DNA of 7,553 nt from an uncultured Gammaproteobacteria bacterium (GTDB lineage: Bacteria > Pseudomonadota > Gammaproteobacteria > GCA-2729495). Under the pieces are notes generated by a model. The model made no database searches. It saw nothing but the letters and a program-made list of their open reading frames with translations, and had not been told where the DNA came from. The position numbers and the translations under genes were made by a program. Every line of letters starts with the position of its first letter. The stretch's first letter is position 1. The stretch is taken from NCBI GenBank assembly GCA_947258805.1, contig CAMYJV010000260.1, positions 1 to 7,553 of the forward strand, given 5' to 3'. Shown here piece after piece: positions 1-5,223 of this stretch.

Positions 1-62
1 CGGCGAAGCGCCGAGCCGCTGACAAGTTGACTCCGACCTCGTGCAAAAAGCGGGGCACAACC

Positions 63-449
63 ATGACGCTGATCAGTCCCCAGGAACTTCTGCCGCTGCA
101 CCCCCGCGCCGACTGCGTGGTCGTCGACTGTCGTTTCGATCTGATGGATCCGACCGCCGGCCGGGCCGCCTGGGCGGCGGGGCACCTGCCCGGCGCGCTG
201 AATCTTCCGCTGACGGGTAATCTCGATGCCGACGGCCGCTTTCTAGATCGCGACGAACTGGCCGAGCGTTTTCGGACGCTACTGGGTGAACGTGCGCCCG
301 GCGATGCGATAGTGATGTGCGGCTCCGGCGTATCGGCCTGCCAGGTCCTGTTGGCCATGGAGCACGCCGGCTTGCCGGGCGCGGCGCTGTATACCGGGTC
401 GTGGTCCGACTGGATCAGCGATCCCGCGCGACCCGTCGCACGGCGCTGA
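63..449 (+). CDS. Single-domain rhodanese-like sulfurtransferase (3-mercaptopyruvate sulfurtransferase type, short)
   Basis: Predicted cytoplasmic sulfurtransferase that would carry sulfane sulfur as a persulfide on a catalytic cysteine. The 128-residue product has the active-site loop CGSGVSAC (residues 86-93, catalytic Cys86), close to the CGSGVTA loop of thiosulfate/3-mercaptopyruvate sulfurtransferases. It also has GHLPGA (40-45) and a C-terminal SWSDW motif. ATG 63 is preferred over the in-frame TTG at 27 because recognisable similarity (LISPQ near the N-terminus) begins just after it; the ribosome site is weak. Family enzymes are usually about 280 residues with two domains. Here the front (CRFDL.DP..AG, 23-33) resembles the N-terminal domain, while everything after GHLPGA resembles the catalytic C-terminal domain, so the protein may be a domain-deletion hybrid. 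The lipoprotein gene starts 3 bases after the stop, so the two are probably co-transcribed. The family is certain; the substrate is not. Confidence 0.9.
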   Translation: MTLISPQELLPLHPRADCVVVDCRFDLMDPTAGRAAWAAGHLPGALNLPLTGNLDADGRFLDRDELAERFRTLLGERAPGDAIVMCGSGVSACQVLLAMEHAGLPGAALYTGSWSDWISDPARPVARR

Positions 450-452
450 CAG

Positions 453-947
453 ATGCCGGCGTGCCGAGGCGCCCGCGTTGCATCGGCCTTGCTCGCGGCC
501 GGGCTGGTGGCGTGTGCCGGGCCATCAGGCACCAAGCAGGACAGCGCGGCAGAGGCGCCGGTCAGTGCCGGCCAGCAGGCGTGCTTTTATCCCCGCCAGG
601 TGCAGGATTTCCAGGTCCTGGATCGCAGCTCGCTGGTCGTTTTTGCGCCGTCGCGGCGCAATGCCTACCTGGTTAAGATCAGCCCGCCTGCGAACGATCT
701 GCGCATGGCGGATGCGATTGCCTTCGACTCGCGCTCGAACCAGATCTGCGGGAGAGCAGGGGACGGACTGCAGATCGGCGCCAGCGTACCGCGTCGCTAT
801 TTCGTCGCGGATGTCCGGCGGCTGGAACCGGGCCAGCTGGACGCGCTCCTGTCGAGCTACGGCAAAGGCGAGGCCGGCGCCGGGCTGGAACCCCTAACCG
901 ATACGGCTGCGGATATCGAGCCTGTAGAAAGCGCCGCGGATCAGTAG
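453..947 (+). CDS. Small lipoprotein, probable DUF6491 family
   Basis: A 164-residue protein with a short bacterial lipoprotein signal: basic residues R5 and R8, a hydrophobic run (about 9-20), and lipobox L-V-A-C with Cys21 as the predicted lipidation site. The mature part starts with a flexible Gly/Ser/Ala/Glu-rich linker (22-42). A compact domain (about 43-135) follows, with ACFYPRQVQDF, a segment around AYLVKISPP, and a second cysteine in QICGRAGD (Cys44 and Cys99). The C-terminal tail is acidic. The pattern recalls DUF6491 proteins of unknown function; this assignment is from memory of the family, not a search. It should be anchored in the inner or outer membrane and face the periplasm. 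The gene starts 3 bases after the rhodanese stop and has no clear Shine-Dalgarno of its own, which suggests translational coupling. ATG 453 is supported by the well-placed signal peptide. Confidence 0.82.
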   Translation: MPACRGARVASALLAAGLVACAGPSGTKQDSAAEAPVSAGQQACFYPRQVQDFQVLDRSSLVVFAPSRRNAYLVKISPPANDLRMADAIAFDSRSNQICGRAGDGLQIGASVPRRYFVADVRRLEPGQLDALLSSYGKGEAGAGLEPLTDTAADIEPVESAADQ

Positions 948-977
948 AATCGCCGTCGGTAATTCAGGAACGACCTC

Positions 978-1730
978 ATGAACGACATTCTGCAGCGTGA
1001 CCATCGCTCCATTCGCGGCAAGATCCTGTACACAAGCAAGAAGCCCGAGCGGCTGGACCAGGAACGGGGCCGCGAGTACTTCATGATCAACGTGCACAGC
1101 GACGGCAGGCGTTCCTGCTACGCACACTGCGAAATCGACGACCGGCCCAGCGTGATGCGCGACATCCACTACAGTTTGAACGAAGACTGGGACCCGACAG
1201 ACTGCTATGTCCGCCTGGCCGTGAACGATCGCTTCATGGGCACCGGCTGGTTCCGCTTCGGCGAAGATTTTGCCGAGTGCGAAACCTATACGTCACTGGA
1301 AGGCCGCGTGACGCAGCGCATGGACACGCGCGGCCGGCTGCGCAGCTTCCAGAATCACGCCATCCTGTGCGACGCGTGGCACATGCGGCTGTTCAAGCGT
1401 GACGCGGGCGCCGGCGTGCAGAAACTCGACCAGATGCTGCTGTCTTCACCCGATCACCGCGGTGCCACCGGGCCCATGCTGTTCAGCATCAGCATGCACT
1501 GCCAGTACGTGGGTGAGGAGAAGATCGAAGTGCCTGCGGGACAATTTGATGCCTGGCATTTCCAGATGGTCTCGGCCCCCGGGCTGCCGGAAGCCCATCC
1601 GCCCTATGACATCTGGGTTAGCGCAGACGACGACTACGTCTTTTTGCGCGGCACGGTGGGTGGGTACATGCAAACCTGCTACGAACTGGTGGAACTGGCC
1701 CACGACGACCATCCGGGCGCGGCCGACTAG
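978..1730 (+). CDS. Conserved-looking protein of unknown function with a DUF3108-like C-terminal motif
   Basis: I do not recognise this 250-residue protein. It has no signal peptide or membrane segment, so it is predicted to be cytoplasmic. It is rich in aromatic residues and alternating hydrophobic/polar stretches, suggesting a mostly beta-sheet fold, and has seven cysteines (47, 51, 76, 101, 131, 175, 234), including a CYAHC pair at 47-51. Residues 180-225 (EKIEVPAGQFDAWHF, then PPYDIWVSADDDYVFLR) resemble the 'vPaGtf.a ... W.s.d..yvplr' pattern of DUF3108-type beta-barrel proteins. Most of those are exported, so this is only a fold hint. ATG 978 has AGGAAC at 966-971, good spacing. The gene starts 30 bases after the lipoprotein stop and could belong to that transcript. 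It converges with the VOC gene, leaving only 12 bases between the two stops. Confidence 0.82.
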   Translation: MNDILQRDHRSIRGKILYTSKKPERLDQERGREYFMINVHSDGRRSCYAHCEIDDRPSVMRDIHYSLNEDWDPTDCYVRLAVNDRFMGTGWFRFGEDFAECETYTSLEGRVTQRMDTRGRLRSFQNHAILCDAWHMRLFKRDAGAGVQKLDQMLLSSPDHRGATGPMLFSISMHCQYVGEEKIEVPAGQFDAWHFQMVSAPGLPEAHPPYDIWVSADDDYVFLRGTVGGYMQTCYELVELAHDDHPGAAD

Positions 1731-1754
1731 CCACGCGGGCCGTCAGTCGGCAGC
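1719..1754. terminator. Possible hairpin between convergent genes
   Basis: CCGACT (1723-1728) is repeated inverted as AGTCGG (1745-1750). The stem gains one pair (1722/1751) and, after a mismatch, two more (1719-1720/1753-1754). A small GCC/GGC stem (1730-1732/1738-1740) can form in the loop. It lies over the two facing stop codons, where a bidirectional terminator would be useful. There is no T-tract on either strand, so it is not a classical intrinsic terminator and may be chance in GC-rich DNA. Confidence 0.25.
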
Positions 1755-2540
1755 CGGGGCCTCGATGAACTCGAGCCACTCACCGGCCGGCCCGACCGCC
1801 ACCGCAACCGTGCCTCCGAGGTACGGCACTTCCGGCAAAACCGCAGGCGCCCCGCGCCAGTCGAGATCCAGCGCGTCAATGCTGTCAACGGCAAACCCGA
1901 CCATGGCCACCCCGGGCGGCAGCATGCCGGCCTGGCGACTGCGGGGCTGACTCGCGCCCTGGGGATACTCGTCCAGCTCGATCAGAAATTCGGGCGAGAT
2001 AGTGGCGATCGCCAGCGGGTAGGTGGTGTCTGCCGAGAGACCCTGCGCGTTTGACAGCACATCGATCTTGAAAGGCTGCGGTTCGCTGACCGCAAGTCCC
2101 AGCCGATCGCCGTAAAAGTCGTTCAACGCGGCCATGGACGGGCCGCCCAGTACCATGATGAACACCCGGTCGATGGCCGTATTGATCTCGAACTGCCCGT
2201 TCCACGTCAGGTACAACAGTTCGTTGCCAGGACCGATGGCTTGCAGGGCGCGCGGCGCATTTGGCGCGTCCCACAAGTCGGCCGGCGGGCCGACGATGTC
2301 GAACGGCGAGCCCTCGAGACGCTCGGCAACGGCGTCAGGGTCCTTGACCAGCAGCTCCGTCGCATTCCACCCGTGCGTCAGCATCGGTGCATAGCCGTCC
2401 ACGGTCTCGCTCTCGACGAAACGCAGCAGCGACGGGTGCCCGCTCTCGGCCCGCATCAAAAGATATGGCCGACCCGCGGCGGTCGGTGCTCCCCAGACCG
2501 TTGCCGTGGCCTCGCTGACGATACCGCCACCGACGTTCAC
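1743..2540 (-). CDS. Tandem VOC-superfamily (glyoxalase/dioxygenase-fold) protein, 5' end uncertain
   Basis: A 265-residue protein built from two vicinal-oxygen-chelate-like halves. The first (about 1-115) has WGAPTAAGRPYLLM and LLRFVE and ends in ELLYLTW. The second (about 125-265) has VFIMVLGGPSMAALNDFYGD (126-145), the strand-helix start of a VOC module, and ends in the typical GEWLEFIE. The strand that often supplies the first metal ligand reads VFIMVL and has no His, so classical metal binding in that half is doubtful. The substrate is unknown; VOC proteins range from lyases to dioxygenases and binding proteins. The only usable in-frame start is GTG 2540. VOC-like coding (AYERYLDYV) continues upstream to a TGA at 2577-2579 with no start codon, so the N-terminal strand is missing or was shifted out of frame. 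The gene is divergent from the MFS transporter and convergent with the unknown gene. Confidence 0.83.
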   Translation of the reverse strand: MNVGGGIVSEATATVWGAPTAAGRPYLLMRAESGHPSLLRFVESETVDGYAPMLTHGWNATELLVKDPDAVAERLEGSPFDIVGPPADLWDAPNAPRALQAIGPGNELLYLTWNGQFEINTAIDRVFIMVLGGPSMAALNDFYGDRLGLAVSEPQPFKIDVLSNAQGLSADTTYPLAIATISPEFLIELDEYPQGASQPRSRQAGMLPPGVAMVGFAVDSIDALDLDWRGAPAVLPEVPYLGGTVAVAVGPAGEWLEFIEAPAAD

Positions 2541-2634
2541 ATAGTCGAGATAACGTTCATACGCATTCTCCTTGGGTCACCCCCGGCTTTCCGGTATCGT
2601 GACGCGCCCAGCAGCGGGGCGCCGGAGAAGGCCG
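2541..2634. promoter_or_regulatory. Divergent intergenic region between VOC and MFS genes
   Basis: This 94-base gap between the two divergent starts must hold the promoters of both genes if each is transcribed from here. No convincing -35/-10 pair is visible on either strand. A 5-base inverted repeat, GTCAC (2576-2580) and GTGAC (2599-2603) with an 18-base spacer, is too short to call an operator. The call rests on gene orientation only. Confidence 0.3.
2558..2573 (-). promoter_or_regulatory. Strong ribosome binding site leading to a 7-codon reading frame ahead of the VOC gene
   Basis: On the minus strand AAGGAG (2573-2568) lies 7 bases before ATG (2560-2558), ideal spacing. That ATG is out of frame with the VOC protein and reads MNVISTM before a TGA. 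This TGA overlaps the VOC GTG start in the string ATGTGA. Either the short frame is a leader whose termination allows re-initiation at GTG 2540, or a small indel has separated the real start from the gene. Confidence 0.45.
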
Positions 2635-2637
2635 TTG
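2624..2637 (+). promoter_or_regulatory. Ribosome binding site fixing a TTG start for the MFS gene
   Basis: GGAGAAGG (2624-2631) sits just before TTG 2635; GGAG ends 7 bases before the start. The protein from this TTG begins MSESRRFYYGWII, the usual short basic N-terminus right before helix 1 in this transporter group. An in-frame TTG at 2572 would add 21 Arg/Pro-rich residues with no transporter character, so 2635 is preferred. Confidence 0.7.
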
Positions 2638-3870
2638 AGCGAGTCAAGACGCTTCTACTACGGGTGGATCATCGCCATCTGCACCCTCGTGATCATGTGG
2701 ATCACCAACGGCATCACCTTGGCCGGCCTGACCGTCTTCGATGAAGAACTGCTGAATTTCCTGGGTGGCGACAGCGGCCCTGACGGGTTGCGTGGCGCGC
2801 TGAAGTTCCGGGATACGATCACCCTGCTCGGCAGCGGCCTGCTCGCGCCGCTGGCCGGCGCCCTGGCTGACCGCATCGGCGTCCGCCCGCTGATGTTGGT
2901 GGGCCTGGTGTTGCTGTCGGTCGCCAATTTTCTTTATTCGCGCATCAGTTCGATGGGCGAGATCTATGCCATCCACACGATCATCGCCATGTCCCTGGCC
3001 GGTGCGGGCCTCGTGGTCAACGTGATGATCGTGTCGAAGTGGTTCGTGAAGAACCGCGGGCTGGCTGTCGGCCTTACCGTGGCCGGCACCAGCCTGGGCA
3101 ACGCCGCCCTGCCACAGCTGAACGCCTGGCTGATCTCCGAGTTCGGCTGGCGTGTTGCCTTTACCTATACCGCCGGCATTCCACTGTTGCTGATTCCCGT
3201 CGTGTTGTTCCTGATGCGCGAGAAGCCCGAAGACATGGGGCTGGTCGCCCCGGGCAGCGAGTCACTCGCCGCCGGCGTCTCGCACACGCAACTGGGTATG
3301 TCTTACCGGGAAGCCCTGCGGACCAGGAATTTCTGGCTCCTCGCCACGGTTGCGATGCTGACCTTCTATTCCATCCTCGCCTTGCTGACCAACCTGTTTC
3401 TGCACATGCGCGAACAGGGCTTCGAACCCCAGGTGGCGGCGAGCGGGCTGACCGTGCTGTTTCTGGTCGGCCTGGTCGGGAAGCTGGCCAGTGGTCTGCT
3501 CGCCGACGTGCTGGGCCGCAAGCGAATCTTTGTCGGCACGCTGGCCATCATGTGCACCGGCGCATGGCTGTTGATCAGCACCAACGAGGCCACCTTCTGG
3601 CCGGCCATCGTGCTCCTCGGCGCCGGCTGGGGGGGGCTGTACACGCTGTTGCAGCTGCTCGCAGCGGAGACCTTCGGCGTCCGCGACCTGGGCAAGATCC
3701 TGGGCACGATCACGGTACTGGATACCTTCGGGGGCGGCCTGGGCCCGGTCCTGACCGGCCTGATGTATGACCGATTCGGCTCATACACGATCCCGTTCAC
3801 GATCATTGCCGTGCTGGTGACCGTGGCACTGGTGCTGGCGACGCGTTTCCGGGTAACGTCCACCGGCTGA
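2635..3870 (+). CDS. MFS transporter, oxalate/formate antiporter or monocarboxylate transporter-like
   Basis: A 411-residue inner-membrane major facilitator with twelve predicted helices in two halves. Helix 1 begins at about residue 9 (YYGWIIAICTLVIMW). Motif A is present in both halves: GALADRIGVRP (75-85) and GLLADVLGRKR (287-297). The first half also has SKWFVKNRGLAVG (134-146), like the W-F...R-G-x-A-x-G signature of OFA/monocarboxylate carriers. The central loop begins with REKPEDMG (195-202), also usual in that group. The likely substrate is a small organic anion, but the sequence does not fix it or the direction of transport. The TTG start is supported by its own ribosome site. The neighbours are a divergent VOC gene and, 38 bases downstream on the same strand, alaA, so export or uptake of a keto acid or related carboxylate is an attractive but unproven role. 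The gene is intact and of normal length. Confidence 0.94.
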   Translation: MSESRRFYYGWIIAICTLVIMWITNGITLAGLTVFDEELLNFLGGDSGPDGLRGALKFRDTITLLGSGLLAPLAGALADRIGVRPLMLVGLVLLSVANFLYSRISSMGEIYAIHTIIAMSLAGAGLVVNVMIVSKWFVKNRGLAVGLTVAGTSLGNAALPQLNAWLISEFGWRVAFTYTAGIPLLLIPVVLFLMREKPEDMGLVAPGSESLAAGVSHTQLGMSYREALRTRNFWLLATVAMLTFYSILALLTNLFLHMREQGFEPQVAASGLTVLFLVGLVGKLASGLLADVLGRKRIFVGTLAIMCTGAWLLISTNEATFWPAIVLLGAGWGGLYTLLQLLAAETFGVRDLGKILGTITVLDTFGGGLGPVLTGLMYDRFGSYTIPFTIIAVLVTVALVLATRFRVTSTG

Positions 3871-3908
3871 CAGCCCATGGCCCGCCAAACCCCGAGAGGA
3901 CGCCCGGC

Positions 3909-5132
3909 GTGACCGACGCATTCCGACCCAGCCAGGCCCTGCGCGAGGTGCGCTACGAAATTCGTGGCCGCCTGGCCGCGCGTGCCCAGGAACTCGAGCG
4001 GCGCGGCTACGAGATCGTTCAGCTGAACATCGGTAATCCCGGGCCCTTCGGCTTTCGCACGCCGGAGACCATGCGGCTGGCGATGATCGAGAACCTTTCC
4101 AGTGCCGAAGGCTACTGTCACCAGAAAGGCATATTTCCCGCCCGCGAAGCCGTGGTCATGCAGCAGCAGGACCGAGGCATCGGCGAGGTCAGCGCAGAAC
4201 ATGTCTTTATCGGCAATGGCGTGAGCGAACTGATCGACCTGACCCTGCGCGCCTTGCTGGACCCCGGCGACGAGGTTCTGATTCCGAGCCCGGACTACCC
4301 GCTGTGGACAGCCGCAGTCACCCTGAACGAAGGTCGCCCGGTGCACTACCAATGCCGGCCTGAAAACGGCTTTCAGCCCGACCTGGCAGAGATCGAAAGC
4401 TGCATCACGGCGCGCACGCGCGGCATCGTGGTGATCAATCCGAACAATCCTACCGGGGCGGTGTACAGCCGCGAGCTCCTCGAGGGCATCGCCCGGCTGG
4501 CCGAACAGCGCAAGCTGGTCGTGTTCAGCGACGAAATTTATGACCAGATGGTCTACGACGACGCAGAGTTCATCCCGATGGCTACGCTGGTTCGGGACAG
4601 CTTGTGCGCAAGCTTCAGCGGCCTGTCCAAGGTCTACCGTGCCTGCGGTTATCGGGTCGGCTGGGTGGTGTTCAGCGGTGAGCTGGCGCACGCGCAGCCC
4701 TACCTGGATGCAATGGACCTGCTCGCATCGCTGCGCCTGTGCAGCAACGTGCCGGGCCAGTGGGCGGTGCAGACGGCGCTCGGCGGGTTCCAGAGCATTG
4801 AGGGCCTGGTTCGCCCGGGCGGGCGACTGTACGAAGCGCGACAGACGGTGCTGGATGGCGTCGCGCGCAGCAAATATCTGACCCTGGTGCCACCGGCCGG
4901 CTCCATGTACGCCTTCATCGGCGTGGATCAGCAGCGGTTGCCGGATTTCGACGACAATCGTTTCGCGATGGACCTGCTGGAAAAGCATCACGTCCTCGTG
5001 GCGCCGGGCATCAGCTTCAACACCGACTACAACAATTACTTTCGCATCACGACCCTGCCCGATCCGTCGGTACTCGCAGATGTATTTGGCCGGATGGAAC
5101 AGTTGCTGAGCGAGTACGCTGCTGAACAATAA
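3909..5132 (+). CDS. alaA: Glutamate-pyruvate (alanine) aminotransferase, AlaA type
   Basis: PLP-dependent fold-type I aminotransferase of 407 residues that follows E. coli AlaA along its whole length (about 405 residues there). It would interconvert pyruvate plus glutamate with alanine plus 2-oxoglutarate in the cytoplasm. Shared marks include LNIGNP.PFGF near the N-terminus, IGNGVSELI, PDYPLWTAAV, NPNNPTGAVYS starting at 177, DEIYD (208-212), SGLSKVYRA.GYR.GW with Schiff-base Lys241, LCSNVPGQWAVQTALGG, and the carboxylate-binding Arg379 in FRITTLP. All catalytic residues are present. The GTG start has GAGAGGA (3894-3900) 8 bases upstream, and the protein N-terminus aligns with AlaA, so a longer start is not needed. 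It lies 38 bases after the MFS gene and may share its transcript. Close relatives can also act on branched-chain or methionine-related keto acids, so the exact substrate range is inferred. Confidence 0.95.
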   Translation: MTDAFRPSQALREVRYEIRGRLAARAQELERRGYEIVQLNIGNPGPFGFRTPETMRLAMIENLSSAEGYCHQKGIFPAREAVVMQQQDRGIGEVSAEHVFIGNGVSELIDLTLRALLDPGDEVLIPSPDYPLWTAAVTLNEGRPVHYQCRPENGFQPDLAEIESCITARTRGIVVINPNNPTGAVYSRELLEGIARLAEQRKLVVFSDEIYDQMVYDDAEFIPMATLVRDSLCASFSGLSKVYRACGYRVGWVVFSGELAHAQPYLDAMDLLASLRLCSNVPGQWAVQTALGGFQSIEGLVRPGGRLYEARQTVLDGVARSKYLTLVPPAGSMYAFIGVDQQRLPDFDDNRFAMDLLEKHHVLVAPGISFNTDYNNYFRITTLPDPSVLADVFGRMEQLLSEYAAEQ

Positions 5133-5170
5133 TCTACTGTAAGTTATTCCATTAAAATATTGTTTTAACC
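5133..5170. other. AT-rich junction with a perfect inverted repeat between alaA and the nuclease gene
   Basis: Right after the alaA stop, base composition falls to about 22% GC over 40 bases, against roughly 60-65% on both sides. It contains TTAAAA (5152-5157), spacer TATTG, and TTTTAA (5163-5168), a perfect 6-base inverted repeat. The stem is too AT-rich for a normal terminator hairpin. TAAAAT (5153-5158) resembles a -10 box but has no matching -35. The downstream nuclease reading frame emerges inside this stretch without a start codon, so it may be a rearrangement scar or a promoter/protein-binding site. Confidence 0.5.
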
Positions 5171-5223
5171 CCGACATTCGCCTGCTGTCTGCCTGGGTCG
5201 AGCAGGCCTGGGAAACTTCGCTG

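Noticed and set aside
1..62. Possible end of an upstream gene and the hairpin CGGCG-AAG-CGCCG (1-13) at the left edge.
   Set aside because: Stops occur at 20-22 and 28-30 in two frames, but too little sequence is present to say which, if either, ends a gene. The hairpin has no T-tract and may lie within coding DNA.
945..977. TAGAAT at 945-950 as a -10 promoter box for the unknown gene.
   Set aside because: It overlaps the lipoprotein stop codon and has no matching -35 at proper spacing; the gene may simply share the upstream transcript.
2576..2603. GTCAC/GTGAC inverted repeat in the divergent gap as an operator.
   Set aside because: Only 5 bases per arm with an 18-base spacer and no extension; expected by chance.
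2572..2634. Upstream TTG start for the MFS gene, adding 21 residues.
   Set aside because: The extra residues are Arg/Pro-rich and unlike the family N-terminus, and a good ribosome site lies just before TTG 2635.
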